Of a stretch of DNA of 64,000 bases, positions 43,508 to 52,601 are shown piece by piece. Origin of the DNA: Delftia tsuruhatensis (GTDB lineage Bacteria; Pseudomonadota; Gammaproteobacteria; Burkholderiales; Burkholderiaceae_C); contig NZ_LR813084.1 of NCBI RefSeq assembly GCF_903815225.1, positions 2,274,501 to 2,338,500 of the forward strand, given 5' to 3'. The notes under the pieces were generated by a model. That model saw only the letters and a list, made by a program, of their open reading frames with translations, did no database searches and was not told the DNA's origin. Made by a program: the position numbers and the translations under genes. Each line of letters begins with the position of its first letter. The stretch's first letter is position 1.

Positions 43508-45205
43508 ATGCCGTCCACGCCTGCGCACCACGCCTTCTGGCCCAGCCGCCTGCCCCACTCCATCACCGTGCCCGCCACCAGCGTCTGGGAGAACCTGGCC
43601 GTCAATGCGCGCCGCTATCCGGACAAGCCGGCCATCCGTTACTTCGGCAGCACGCTGACCTACCGCGAACTGTGCGAAGGCACTGAACGCATGGCCGCCT
43701 ACCTGCACCGGCTGGGCGTGCAGCGCGGCGATCGCGTCATTTTGCTGATGCAGAACACGCCCCAGCTGATCCTTGCGCACTACGCCATCTTCCGCGCCAA
43801 TGCGGTGGTGGTGCCGGTCAATCCGATGAACATGGCCGAGGAGCTCAAGCACTACATCACCGACGCCGATGCCAAGGTGGCCATCACCACGGCCGACCTG
43901 GCCCCCGAGCTGGCCAAGGCCAGCAATGCGCTGGAGCCCGGCCAGCGCCTGGAGCACATGGTCGTGACGCAGTTCACCGATGCCTTCGATCCCGGCGTGC
44001 AGGGCGACGATGCGCCACCGCCGCAGTGGCACGACTGGCTGCTGTCACCGCGCCCGGCCGCGCAGCTGGATGGCGGCAGCGTGCATGCCTGGAAGGATGC
44101 GCTGGCCTGCACGGCGGCTGCGCCCGCGCATGTGGTGGGGCGTGACGACATGGCCGTGCTGCCCTACACCAGTGGCACCACGGGCCAGCCCAAGGGCTGC
44201 ATGCATCCGCACCGCTCCATCAACCACAACGCCGTGGCCGGCAGCTACTGGGGCAGCGGCACCAGCGAGGCGGTGATCCTGGCCGTCGTGCCCATGTTCC
44301 ACATCACGGGCATGGTCTCCGTGCTGCACACGGCCATCTTCATGGGGGCCACCGTGGTCGTCATGCCGCGCTGGGACCGCGAGCTGGCCGGGCGGCTGAT
44401 CTCGCGCTACCAGGTCACCAGCTGGACCAACATCCCCACCATGGTCATCGACCTGCTGGGCAGCCCCAACTTCGCACAGTTCGACCTCAGCAGCCTCAAG
44501 TACATCGGCGGTGGCGGTGCGGCCATGCCCCAGGCCGTGGCCCAGCGCCTGCTGGAGCAGTACGGCCTGCGGTTCTGCGAGGGCTACGGCCTGACCGAGA
44601 CCGCCGCTCCCACGCACAGCAACCCGTCCGAGCATCCCAAGCAGCAGTGCCTGGGCATTCCCTTCATGAGCACCGAGGCTCGTGTCATCGACCCCGACAC
44701 CGGCGCCGAAGTCCCCCAGGGTGAGCAAGGGGAGATCGTGGTCCATGGCCCCGAGATCTTCGACGGCTACTGGAAGCGGCCCGACGCCACGGCCCAGGTC
44801 TTCATGGAGATCGACGGCAAGCGTTTTTTCCGCACCGGCGACCTGGGCCGTGTGGACGAGGACGGCTACTACTTCATCACCGACCGCCTCAAGCGCATGA
44901 TCAATGCCAGCGGCTTCAAGGTCTGGCCGGCCGAGGTCGAATCGCTGATGTTCCGTCACCCCGCCATCCAGGAGGCCTGCGTGATCTCCACGCGCGATGC
45001 CTATCGCGGCGAGTCGGTCAAGGCCGTGGTGGTGCTGCGCACCGGCAAGGAGGACACCACGGCCGAGGACATCATCCAGTGGTGCCGAGAGAACATGGCC
45101 GTCTACAAGGCGCCCAAGGTGGTGGAATTCGTCAAGGCCCTGCCCAAGAGCGGCAGCGGCAAGGTGATGTGGCGGCAGTTGCAGGAGGCCCAGGCACAGG
45201 CATAG
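43508..45205 (+). CDS. AMP-dependent fatty-acid/aryl-CoA ligase
   Basis: This ANL-superfamily acyl-CoA ligase has 565 residues from ATG 43508. The adenylation P-loop is YTSGTTGQPKG (220-230), the core motif FCEGYGLTETAAPTHS, the hinge FFRTGDLGRVDEDGYY and a C-terminal KSGSGKVMWRQL with the adenylate-forming lysine. The region FKVWPAEVE is typical of medium- and long-chain ligases. It activates carboxylic acids to CoA thioesters. It stands alone, with no beta-oxidation genes beside it, and 92 bases separate it from the following OXA-like gene. Confidence 0.93.
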   Translation: MPSTPAHHAFWPSRLPHSITVPATSVWENLAVNARRYPDKPAIRYFGSTLTYRELCEGTERMAAYLHRLGVQRGDRVILLMQNTPQLILAHYAIFRANAVVVPVNPMNMAEELKHYITDADAKVAITTADLAPELAKASNALEPGQRLEHMVVTQFTDAFDPGVQGDDAPPPQWHDWLLSPRPAAQLDGGSVHAWKDALACTAAAPAHVVGRDDMAVLPYTSGTTGQPKGCMHPHRSINHNAVAGSYWGSGTSEAVILAVVPMFHITGMVSVLHTAIFMGATVVVMPRWDRELAGRLISRYQVTSWTNIPTMVIDLLGSPNFAQFDLSSLKYIGGGGAAMPQAVAQRLLEQYGLRFCEGYGLTETAAPTHSNPSEHPKQQCLGIPFMSTEARVIDPDTGAEVPQGEQGEIVVHGPEIFDGYWKRPDATAQVFMEIDGKRFFRTGDLGRVDEDGYYFITDRLKRMINASGFKVWPAEVESLMFRHPAIQEACVISTRDAYRGESVKAVVVLRTGKEDTTAEDIIQWCRENMAVYKAPKVVEFVKALPKSGSGKVMWRQLQEAQAQA

Positions 45206-45297
45206 GGGCGAGGGGGCGGGATGCGCTGCCCAAGGGGGCTGCTGGGCATGGCGGTTTTGCGCAGCCGCCGGGCGTATATCATCGCGCGCCAGCATCC

Positions 45298-46116
45298 ATG
45301 AAACATCGATCCATGCCCCGATTCCTGCCCCTGGCTGCCGCAGTGGCAGTTGCGGCTTTCTTCTGCATTCCAGCCAGCGCACGCGAGCTGTGCACCATCG
45401 TCGCCGATGCCGACACGGGCGAGTCCCTGGTGCGCAGCGGCCCGGCTTGCGGCGAACGCGTCACGCCGGCTTCCACTTTCAAGATTGCCATCAGCCTGAT
45501 GGGGTATGACGCAGGCATCCTGCAGGACGCGGACCGGCCCGCATGGCCCTACCAGCCGCAATACCCGGATTGGGGTGGCGATGCCTGGCAGCGCGAGGTC
45601 ACGCCCCGGGCCTGGATGAGGGACTCGGTGTTCTGGTACTCGCAGCAGGTGGTCAGGCAGCTGGGCCAGGCGCGCTTTGGCGCCTACGTGAAGGCCTTGC
45701 AGTATGGCAACGAGGACATCTCTGCCGTGGAGGTGGCCAACCCCGGCCACAACGGCGCATGGGTGGTGTCCTCCCTGCGCATTTCCGCCATCGAGCAGGT
45801 GGCCTTCATGCGCAAGATCGTGCGCCGCGAATTGCCGGTGAGCCCGCAGGCGCTGGACATGACCGCACGCATCACCCTGCATCCTGCGGATGTGGACGGC
45901 TGGACCGTGCATGGCAAGACCGGCACTGGTTCGCCGGGCAGCGACAACCGCTACGATGCCAGCAGGGCCTATGGCTGGTATGTGGGCTGGGCCACCAAAG
46001 GCGAGCGCAGGCTGGTATGGGCGACGCTGATCCAGGATGAACAGGCGCAAAAGCCCAACGCCGGCCTGCGCGCACGCGATGCCCTGCTGCAGAGGCTGCC
46101 TGCCCTGGCACGCTGA
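45298..46116 (+). CDS. Class D (OXA-type) beta-lactamase
   Basis: This is a periplasmic serine beta-lactamase of 272 residues from ATG 45298, with a signal peptide (MKHRSMPRFLPLAAAVAVAA, cleavage near PASARE). The nucleophile motif is STFK (Ser59, Lys62, the latter normally carboxylated), followed by SVF at 110-112, YGN at 136-138, and KTGTG from 207. FWYSQQVVRQLG and the HGKTGTGSP stretch fit the OXA-29/LoxA-like branch more than the OXA-23/48 ones; this placement is by eye. It sits beside genes with no resistance or mobility function, so it looks intrinsic. The spectrum cannot be predicted. Confidence 0.92.
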   Translation: MKHRSMPRFLPLAAAVAVAAFFCIPASARELCTIVADADTGESLVRSGPACGERVTPASTFKIAISLMGYDAGILQDADRPAWPYQPQYPDWGGDAWQREVTPRAWMRDSVFWYSQQVVRQLGQARFGAYVKALQYGNEDISAVEVANPGHNGAWVVSSLRISAIEQVAFMRKIVRRELPVSPQALDMTARITLHPADVDGWTVHGKTGTGSPGSDNRYDASRAYGWYVGWATKGERRLVWATLIQDEQAQKPNAGLRARDALLQRLPALAR

Positions 46117-46173
46117 CAATGCATGGGCCTTTTTCCTTGCACCTCCCGCACACGAGCGACAGACCGACCCCTG

Positions 46174-46392
46174 ATGAAGACCATTGACGAAATGCTGAAC
46201 CTGGACCTGCTGACCCCCGAACAGCACCTTGAGATCAGCGACTGGATAGCCCGCTCGAAATCGCCCGAGGAAATACTGAAGATGCCGGCGCCCCTGTGGC
46301 AGGCCGTGGAGCGCGCCAGCGAGGCCATGGGCGTCAATGCCGACCTCCTGCGGCCGCCGGCACTGGATGCGGGCAACGCCTTTTTCGGATAG
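46174..46392 (+). CDS. Small hypothetical protein
   Basis: A 72-residue acidic helical protein, starting at ATG 46174 (MKTIDEMLNLDLLTPEQHLE) in preference to an upstream GTG-type frame beginning at 46123. Repeated helix-like stretches such as HLEISDWIARSKSPEEILKM and LWQAVERASEAMGV are visible. No family recognised. It follows the OXA-like gene by 57 bases on the same strand and could share its transcript. Confidence 0.65.
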   Translation: MKTIDEMLNLDLLTPEQHLEISDWIARSKSPEEILKMPAPLWQAVERASEAMGVNADLLRPPALDAGNAFFG

Positions 46393-46470
46393 ACCTGCGC
46401 AGCAGGGGATGGGCCGGCCCCACCAGGCACCGGCCCACCTGCGCACTCACCGGTGCCTGGGCCTGCCGGC

Positions 46471-47463
46471 TCAGGACTCGCTGGTGAATCCGATCTGCCT
46501 GACCAGCGAACTCCAGCGCTCGAACTCCGCCTGCTGGTCGGCTGCCATTTCCTGCTGCGTGCTGCCGCGCGCCAGCAGGCCCAGGGCCGCCAGTCCGTCG
46601 ATGACGGCCTTGTCCTTGAGCGCGGCGGTGATGGCCGCATTGGCATGGGCGAGGGTGGCGGCCGGTGTCCTGGCGGGGGCGTAGAAGCCGAACCATTCCT
46701 CCACCGTGACGTCGGGAAAGCCCAGTTCGGTGAAGGTGGGTACATCGGGAAGGAAGGGGGAGCGCTTCCTGCCCGAGGTGGCCAGCACGCGCAGGCGGCC
46801 GGCCTTCAGGTACTGCAGGTAGTCGCCGCTGGGATTGACGGTGGCCGCGATCTGGCCGCCCACCAGGTCGGTGATGCTGGGCACCGTGCCGCGGTAGGGG
46901 GCGTGCTTGAGCTCCACCCCCGAGCGCAGGCCCAGCAACGCACCCAGCAGGTGCGGCATGGAGCCCGCGCCCGGCGAGCCGAAGCTGGCCCGGTCGGGGT
47001 GGGCCTTGGCCCAGGCCAGGAAGTCCTGCAGCGTCTTCACTTCGGCCGGCACGGCCGGCCCTACGGCCAGGCCGTGGTAGATGACGGCGCCGATGGACAC
47101 GGGCGTGACGTCTTCCGGCCTGTAGGCCAGTCTGGGATAGATATGGGGGTAGACCGAGAAGGCCGATACGGGCGCCAGCGCAAGAACCGAACCATTGGGA
47201 GGCGAGTTCTTCAGCGCCTCCACGGCGATGCGCCCGCCCGCGCCGGGCTTGTTCTCCACGATGCCCTGCCCCTTGCTGTATGCCGTGCCGGCCAGCCGCT
47301 CGGCCACGCGGCGCGCCACGCTGTCGCCGGAACTGCCGGCGGGAAAGCCATACATGATCTTGACCTGTTCCAGTGCCTGGGCCAGGGCCTGCAGCGGGGA
47401 CAGTGACCCCAGGGCGGCGGCGCTGCCCAGGGCATGGATGAAGTGACGGCGTTGGATGGACAT
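46471..47463 (-). CDS. Bug/TctC-family receptor of the tannase-porin operon
   Basis: A periplasmic solute receptor of 330 residues, from ATG 47463 with AGGAGAAAACC upstream. The leader MSIQRRHFIHALGSAAALGS is twin-arginine-like. Typical parts are KIMYGFPAGSSGDSVARRVA, GIVENKPGAGGRIAVEALK, PYRGTVPSITDLVGGQIAAT and SGRKRSPFLPDVPTFTELGF. It is the last gene of a same-strand run tannase-porin-receptor, 31 bases after the porin gene, and would capture a carboxylate or aromatic acid released by the tannase and let in by the porin. The ligand is not known. Confidence 0.93.
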   Translation of the reverse strand: MSIQRRHFIHALGSAAALGSLSPLQALAQALEQVKIMYGFPAGSSGDSVARRVAERLAGTAYSKGQGIVENKPGAGGRIAVEALKNSPPNGSVLALAPVSAFSVYPHIYPRLAYRPEDVTPVSIGAVIYHGLAVGPAVPAEVKTLQDFLAWAKAHPDRASFGSPGAGSMPHLLGALLGLRSGVELKHAPYRGTVPSITDLVGGQIAATVNPSGDYLQYLKAGRLRVLATSGRKRSPFLPDVPTFTELGFPDVTVEEWFGFYAPARTPAATLAHANAAITAALKDKAVIDGLAALGLLARGSTQQEMAADQQAEFERWSSLVRQIGFTSES

Positions 47464-47494
47464 GGTTTTCTCCTGGTGAAGCGGCAACCCTGGT

Positions 47495-48631
47495 TCAGAA
47501 GCTGTGGCGGATGCCGACGTTGATGCCCGTCTGCGAACGGCCCGGCGCGGTGTTGCTGCCCGGGGCGCCGCCGCTGACCGAGACGGTGGCCAGGCGGTCG
47601 TTGCGGATGTGGCCGAGCTGCGTGTAGACGGCGGTGCGCTTGGACAGGTGGTAGATGGCGCGCGCCACCAGCAGGGCTGAGTCGTGGTCCGACACGCCGC
47701 GGTAGCGCAGCGTCAGCCACTGGCCTTCGAGCACCAGGGCCTCGGTGACCGGGTACGAGGCGCCCAGGTACCAGAGGTTGCTGCGCGGCTTGACGGTGTC
47801 ACCGTCGTTGTCGCGGCGCAGCAGGCCGCCGGCGATCTTCACGCCGGACATCCTGAAGTAGCCGCCCAGGTGCAGGCGCTCGTCATGCCTGGCGCTGGAG
47901 GTCATGCCGCCGAACACCGGATCGGTGGCCGAGGCCGGCGTGCGGCCGTTCTGCTGCTCGTAGCCCAGGGCCACGCCCCAGGCAGGCGCGTCGTACTTGG
48001 CGTACAGCGACCACTGGCGGCAGGCCTGTGTGTCCGAGCCGCTCTCGCCCGGGCAGTTGGTACCGGCCGGGCTGGGACCGGCGTTGACGGCATCGCGCCC
48101 GAAGCTGTAGCCCGCGCCCAGGGCCAGGCCTCCGAAATTGCCGCGCCAGGCCAGCATGTTGTCGGCGCGGGAGTTGGGAAGGTAGGCGTCGAGCGAGCCC
48201 ATGGCGAACACGGACGGGCCGATGATGTCGGAGTCCAGCAGTGACCAGAAGAGCATGGAGTTCTGGCGGCCCAGCGTCAGGCTGCCCCAGCTGCCTCCCA
48301 GCCCCACCCAGCTTTGGCGCCCGAATCCGCGTCCGCCCTGGTTGAAGGTGCCCTGGTCGGGCGCGAAGCCCGACTCCAGCGTGTAGATGGCCTTGAGGCC
48401 GCCGCCCAGGTCCTCGCTGCCGCGCAGGCCCCAGCGCGAGGGAATCAGGCTGGTGGTGGATGGCATGCGGCTGAGGCTGCCGCCGGCCGCCACGTTGTTC
48501 AGGTGCTCCACGCCGACATCGACGATGCCGTAGAGCGTGACGCTCGAAGTGCCTTGCGCGAAGGCGCTGGAGCCGGCCAGGGCCAGCACGGCGGCGGCCG
48601 CCACGGTCAGCGGGGAAGGGGTGTTCTTCAT
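47495..48631 (-). CDS. Gram-negative porin (Porin_4 type)
   Basis: A 378-residue outer-membrane trimeric porin. The signal peptide ends at SSAFAQG (near residue 26). The mature chain opens with SSVTLYGIVDVGVEHLNN, continues with RWGLRGSEDLGGGLKAIYTLESGF and GRQSWVGLGGSWGSLTLGRQ, and ends with ...GINVGIRHSF with C-terminal Phe, the signature of Neisseria/Burkholderia-type porins. It lies between the tannase-like esterase and the Bug receptor genes on the same strand, suggesting uptake of the esterase products. The 183-base gap upstream (48632-48814) contains a hairpin. Confidence 0.94.
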   Translation of the reverse strand: MKNTPSPLTVAAAAVLALAGSSAFAQGTSSVTLYGIVDVGVEHLNNVAAGGSLSRMPSTTSLIPSRWGLRGSEDLGGGLKAIYTLESGFAPDQGTFNQGGRGFGRQSWVGLGGSWGSLTLGRQNSMLFWSLLDSDIIGPSVFAMGSLDAYLPNSRADNMLAWRGNFGGLALGAGYSFGRDAVNAGPSPAGTNCPGESGSDTQACRQWSLYAKYDAPAWGVALGYEQQNGRTPASATDPVFGGMTSSARHDERLHLGGYFRMSGVKIAGGLLRRDNDGDTVKPRSNLWYLGASYPVTEALVLEGQWLTLRYRGVSDHDSALLVARAIYHLSKRTAVYTQLGHIRNDRLATVSVSGGAPGSNTAPGRSQTGINVGIRHSF

Positions 48632-48712
48632 GATGATGTCTCCTCTGGTTTGAAAAATCGTTGCCGTCTTGGCGTGGGTGTTTGCATGCCTTTGTTCAGG
48701 CGCAGCGGGGCC

Positions 48713-48735
48713 CAGCCCCGCCGGGGCAGGGGCTG
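48713..48735 (-). terminator. Hairpin downstream of tannase gene
   Basis: CAGCCCC (48713-48719) pairs with GGGGCTG (48729-48735) across nine bases, within the gap between the tannase stop and the porin start. No T-run follows, so it may attenuate or stabilise the transcript rather than end it. Confidence 0.35.
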
Positions 48736-48814
48736 CGGACAGGGGAATGGGTGGGGCGGGACGGTGGCGGCCGCTCTGGGGGGTCTCCAGCAGCCGCCCG
48801 CCGTCAGGACAGGG

Positions 48815-50536
48815 TCAGCGGCAGGTGAAGCTGGCAGCGCTTTCCATGTCGCCACTGCCGTTGTAGTGGGCAGCCAGCGGATGGGGGCACAGTGGCCGTG
48901 TGCGCGTGGGCGACCAGGTGGCAGGCAGATCGGCGTTGGCGCCGCCTGCATTGCCGGCGCCGCGTGCGCTGGCGACGACACGGTCGGGCGCCTGGCCCTT
49001 CTCCACCCAGGCGACCAGCGGGGTGAGCATGTCGAACTGGTCGGTGGCGGGGCCGCCGCTGCAATGGTTCATGCCGGGCACCAGATACAGGCGCGCGAAG
49101 TCGGCGGCGTCGCCATGGGTGCGGCGCAACTGCTCGTACCACTGCACGGAGTCGTCGCTGGAGAAGATGGGGTCGGCCGTGCCGTGGTAGACCATGAGCT
49201 TGGCGCCCCGGTTGCGCAGCACGGGCAGCTTGCCGTAGTCGGGCGGCATCATCAGGGACAGGCCGCTTTCCGTGAAGCGGCTGCTGGTTGCCTGGACCTT
49301 GGCCAGCATGCTGTCCACACTGCCATTGAGGGCGAACTGCGCATCGTCGAAGCCGGCAGCGCTTTCGGGCGGGGTCTGCCAGATGAAGGCCACGGCGCCC
49401 GCGTCGCGGCTCATGGGGTTGGAGAACTTCCAGCCGGCCCAGCCGGCCGTGTCCAGACCCGCGTCATAGGGAAAGCTGCTGTAGATGCGCCTGCCGTCGC
49501 TGGTGGTCGCGCCCTTGAACAGGCCTGTGATGGTGGTCTTTTGCTCGGCGCTCAGGCAACTGCCGTCGCGTGCGCCGGCACAGGTGGGGACGTCGCGCGC
49601 CAGATCGAAGCGGGCCTGGCAGGCCGCGTTGGCCTGGACCATGCCGTCCGTGGCGCCGTCCAGCACATCGCACTTGTCCAGCACGGCCTGGGACACGAGG
49701 CGGCGCTCGGCCTGGGTGAAGCCCGTGCCCAGGTCGCCGGCCGTGGTGGCCAGCCTGGCGTAGCCCTGGGCACCAGCGATGTTGGCGATGGCCGCCAGCG
49801 GCAGGCGCGTGCCCGGGTTGCCGGCGATGATGCCGTCGTACTGGTCGGCATGGCGCGAAGCCGCCACCATGGCATGGCGCCCGCCGTTGGAGCAGCCGCC
49901 CAGGTACGAGCGGTCCGGTGCCTTGCCATAGGCCGTCCGGATGGCGCTGCGCGCCATGGGCGTGAGCTTGCCCACGGCCTGGTAGCCATAGTCCAGCCGG
50001 GCCTGCGGGTCCAGGCCGAACAAGGGACCCAGGCTGCCCGCATGGCCGGCATCGGAGCTGAGCACGGCAAAGCCCTGTTGCAGTGCATGGCCCAAAGGCC
50101 CGCCTCCCAGGGCGCCCACGGCCGTGCCGACCACGCCGTCCAGTCCACCGTTGGCCTGGTAGAAGAAGCGTCCGTTCCAGTCGCGCGGCAGCCGCATCTC
50201 GAAGCCGATGGCGTAGCTCTGGCCGTCCACGGGGCTGACGCGCTCCAGCATGCGGCCCGTCACGCGGCAGTGCCCTGCGACGGGCTTGCCTGCCACGGTG
50301 ATCGCGCCTGCGGCCACGTCCTCGGCGGCCGTGATGCGGGTGTCGGGAAACGAGATCCTGGCCGCAAGGTCGGTACAGGACAGCAGGCTGGCAGGCCTGG
50401 CTTCGCCAAGCCTTGCAAGGCCATCGTCCGAGCCGCCGCAGGCGGCCAGCAGCAGGGCGGCAAGGGCGGCTGCCGGTGCCGCCGGTGGCGTGGCGCGCAG
50501 GGCGCGGCCAGGGGTCTGACGGATCTTGGTGTCCAT
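48815..50536 (-). CDS. Tannase/feruloyl-esterase family lipoprotein
   Basis: This is an esterase of 573 residues; the start is ATG 50536, preceded by GAGGAGACAACC. The leader ends in a lipobox ALLLAACGG (Cys33), implying membrane anchoring. The nucleophile is Ser216 in GCSNGGR; Asp455 in HGTADP and His491 in NHCSGG complete the triad, and neighbouring Cys215 and Cys492 can form the family's active-site disulfide. This family includes tannase, feruloyl esterase and MHETase. It is divergent from an amidohydrolase gene and precedes porin and receptor genes. The substrate, probably an aromatic ester, is inferred. Confidence 0.9.
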   Translation of the reverse strand: MDTKIRQTPGRALRATPPAAPAAALAALLLAACGGSDDGLARLGEARPASLLSCTDLAARISFPDTRITAAEDVAAGAITVAGKPVAGHCRVTGRMLERVSPVDGQSYAIGFEMRLPRDWNGRFFYQANGGLDGVVGTAVGALGGGPLGHALQQGFAVLSSDAGHAGSLGPLFGLDPQARLDYGYQAVGKLTPMARSAIRTAYGKAPDRSYLGGCSNGGRHAMVAASRHADQYDGIIAGNPGTRLPLAAIANIAGAQGYARLATTAGDLGTGFTQAERRLVSQAVLDKCDVLDGATDGMVQANAACQARFDLARDVPTCAGARDGSCLSAEQKTTITGLFKGATTSDGRRIYSSFPYDAGLDTAGWAGWKFSNPMSRDAGAVAFIWQTPPESAAGFDDAQFALNGSVDSMLAKVQATSSRFTESGLSLMMPPDYGKLPVLRNRGAKLMVYHGTADPIFSSDDSVQWYEQLRRTHGDAADFARLYLVPGMNHCSGGPATDQFDMLTPLVAWVEKGQAPDRVVASARGAGNAGGANADLPATWSPTRTRPLCPHPLAAHYNGSGDMESAASFTCR

Positions 50537-50620
50537 GGTTGTCTCCTCGCGAAGTTTTGTAGGTCCTCGGCACGAGGCATTCCGGGGGCGGTGATGCGTC
50601 GCTTTCCGATGGTCGCGATT

Positions 50621-50641
50621 TTGGTTATATTTAATAACCAA
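50621..50641. promoter_or_regulatory. MarR-type operator between tannase and amidohydrolase genes
   Basis: TTGGTTAT (50621-50628) and ATAACCAA (50634-50641) form a perfect eight-base dyad around ATTTA. The site lies 85 bases from the tannase start and 80 from the amidohydrolase start, inside their shared promoter region, and resembles MarR-family operators. The MarR gene at 51604-52095 is the obvious candidate. Confidence 0.65.
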
Positions 50642-50720
50642 TTCAAGCGCGCTTTCCAAAATTCTTATTGGGACTTCCCCTTGATTGCGGGGCAGTCGGC
50701 AGGCCGCGCAGGAGACCGCC

Positions 50721-51596
50721 ATGGACCACGAGAGACTGATTGCCATCGACATCCACACGCATGCCGAGGTGAGTTGCTGGAACCCGTTCGACAACTACGG
50801 CGAGGAATACGACCGCGCCGCCGACCGCTACTTCGGCAACGGCCGCCGTCCCACCATCGCCGAGACCGTGGCCTACTACCGCGCGCAGAACATGGGTTTG
50901 GTGATGTTCACGGTGGACAGCGAGTCGCAGCTGGGCCGGCGCCGCATTCCCAACGAGGAGATCGCCGAGGCCGCGCGGGCCAACAGCGACATGATGGTGG
51001 CCTTCGCCAGCATCGATCCGCACAAGGGGCGCATGGGTGCGCGCGAGGCGCGCCGGCTGATCGAGGAGGAGGGCGTCAGGGGCTTCAAGTTCCACCCCAC
51101 GGTGCAGGGCTACCACCCCTATGACCGCATGGCCTGGCCGCTGTACGAGGTGATCGCCGGGCACGGCCTGCCGGCCATCTTCCACACGGGCCACAGTGGC
51201 ATAGGCAGCGGCATGCGCTGCGGTGGGGGGCTGCGGCTCGCATACAGCAACCCCATGCACCTGGACGATGTGGCCATCGACTTCCCGGACATGCAGATCG
51301 TCATGGCCCACCCCAGCTTCCCCTGGCAGGACGAGGCCCTGTCCGTGGCCCTGCACAAGCCCAATGTCTGGATCGACCTGTCGGGCTGGAGTCCCAGGTA
51401 CTTTCCCCGCCAGCTCGTGCAGTACGCCAACACGCTGCTCAAGGACCGCGTGCTGTTCGGCAGCGACTATCCGCTGATCACGCCCGAGCGCTGGATGAAG
51501 GATTTCCAGGAAGCCGGCTTCAGGCCCGAGGTCATGCCCGGCATCCTCAAGGGCAATGCGGTGCGGCTGCTGGGGCTGGACGGCAAGGCCGCCTGA
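50721..51596 (+). CDS. Amidohydrolase family 2 protein (ACMSD/resorcylate decarboxylase-like)
   Basis: A TIM-barrel metal-dependent enzyme of 291 residues from ATG 50721, with GGAGA ten bases upstream. The N-terminal His-x-His is in IDIHTHAEVS, the lysine-histidine part in GFKFHPTVQGY, a second His in IFHTGHSG, IVMAHPSFPW in the middle, and the C-terminal metal Asp in LFGSDYPL. Members decarboxylate or hydrolyse aromatic or dicarboxylic acids. It is divergent to the tannase-like gene, sharing the palindromic operator, and so probably acts on the product of the esterase. Exact reaction unknown. Confidence 0.88.
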   Translation: MDHERLIAIDIHTHAEVSCWNPFDNYGEEYDRAADRYFGNGRRPTIAETVAYYRAQNMGLVMFTVDSESQLGRRRIPNEEIAEAARANSDMMVAFASIDPHKGRMGAREARRLIEEEGVRGFKFHPTVQGYHPYDRMAWPLYEVIAGHGLPAIFHTGHSGIGSGMRCGGGLRLAYSNPMHLDDVAIDFPDMQIVMAHPSFPWQDEALSVALHKPNVWIDLSGWSPRYFPRQLVQYANTLLKDRVLFGSDYPLITPERWMKDFQEAGFRPEVMPGILKGNAVRLLGLDGKAA

Positions 51597-51603
51597 GCGG
51601 CGC

Positions 51604-52095
51604 TCAGGTGTGGATCTTCTGCAGCAGCCGGATCAGCGTCCTGCGTTCCGCGTCGGTGAGGCGGTAGGTGGCATCCAGCTCCAGCTGGGTGGCGGTCTGC
51701 TCCGCTGCCGTGGTGAGTTCGGCGCCGGCCGGCGTCAGGTGCACGCCCACGGCGCGCCGGTCGGTGGGATGGGGCCGCCGCTCGATCAGCTGGCGGCGCT
51801 CCAGCGCCGCGATCAGGCCCACGAGGTTGGGCGGCATCACGTCCAGCGCCGCGCACAGCTGGCGCGAGGTGATGCCGGGGTTGTGGGACACCAGAGACAG
51901 CACGGAGAATTCCACCATCTTGAGATCGTGCGCGGCCATGCGCTCCACGAAGACCTCGATGATGGACATCGATGCGCGCCGCGCGTTGTAGCCCACCAGG
52001 GTATGCAGGAAGGAGATGTCGATGGCGTCCGGCCCCGTGCCTGAAGGCGGTGGCGACTCAACGGCAGAGGTCTTGGCGGTGCGGGCGCGGGGCAT
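51604..52095 (-). CDS. MarR-family regulator
   Basis: A 163-residue winged-helix repressor from ATG 52095. The recognition part is ITSRQLCAALDVMPPNLVGLIAALERRQLIERRPHPTDRRAVGVHLTP, with the DRRAV wing typical of MarR. The N-terminal and C-terminal helices make the dimer interface. It converges on the amidohydrolase gene (seven-base gap). The TTGGTTAT-N5-ATAACCAA dyad at 50621 is the probable operator; ligands of such proteins are usually aromatic acids. MarR identity is sure, target is inferred. Confidence 0.92.
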   Translation of the reverse strand: MPRARTAKTSAVESPPPSGTGPDAIDISFLHTLVGYNARRASMSIIEVFVERMAAHDLKMVEFSVLSLVSHNPGITSRQLCAALDVMPPNLVGLIAALERRQLIERRPHPTDRRAVGVHLTPAGAELTTAAEQTATQLELDATYRLTDAERRTLIRLLQKIHT

Positions 52096-52180
52096 GGGTG
52101 GGAGGGACTTCGAAAAACCACATCATAGTGGCGGCCTGCCCGACAGATGCACCGCAGGCCGCCTGCGGCCGTGTTCCCGC

Positions 52181-52474
52181 CTAGAAATCGAAGAGGTCGG
52201 AAAGAAAGCCTTCGCGCTTCTTGCGGCGGTATCCGTCGTGGCCGGAATGCTCGCGCTGGGCCTGGTAGGGCTGCGGTGCGGGCGCTGCGCGGCGGTCCTG
52301 GTCCCGTGGATCGCGCGCGGGCGCCGCCGGCGCAAGGGCGGCCGAGCGCTCGATGATCTTGTCGAGCTCTCCACGATCCAGCCACACGCCCCGGCATTGC
52401 GGGCAGTAGTCGATCTCTATGTTCTGGCGCTCGGAGATGATGAGCGTGGAATCCTTGCAGGCGGGACATTGCAT
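52181..52474 (-). CDS. zf-TFIIB domain protein
   Basis: A 97-residue protein whose first 45 residues form a zinc ribbon with two cysteine pairs (MQCPACKDS and YCPQCRGVWLDRGELDKI). The remainder is a Pro/Ala/Gln-rich, charged tail ending in FLSDLFDF. Proteins of this type are common in Proteobacteria and have no agreed function; the LDRGEL stretch is the family hallmark. It is transcribed in the same direction as the MarR gene, 85 bases upstream of it. Confidence 0.88.
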   Translation of the reverse strand: MQCPACKDSTLIISERQNIEIDYCPQCRGVWLDRGELDKIIERSAALAPAAPARDPRDQDRRAAPAPQPYQAQREHSGHDGYRRKKREGFLSDLFDF

Positions 52475-52601
52475 AACGGGTTCACCTTTGCCTGTGCAGG
52501 CAGTGGCTCCATCGGGCCGATGGAGGATGGGCCGGGCTGTTATGCGTTGAGGTTTCCAGCGAGGGCGGTTGGATGCACCGCCTGATGGATAGTTCCGTCG
52601 C

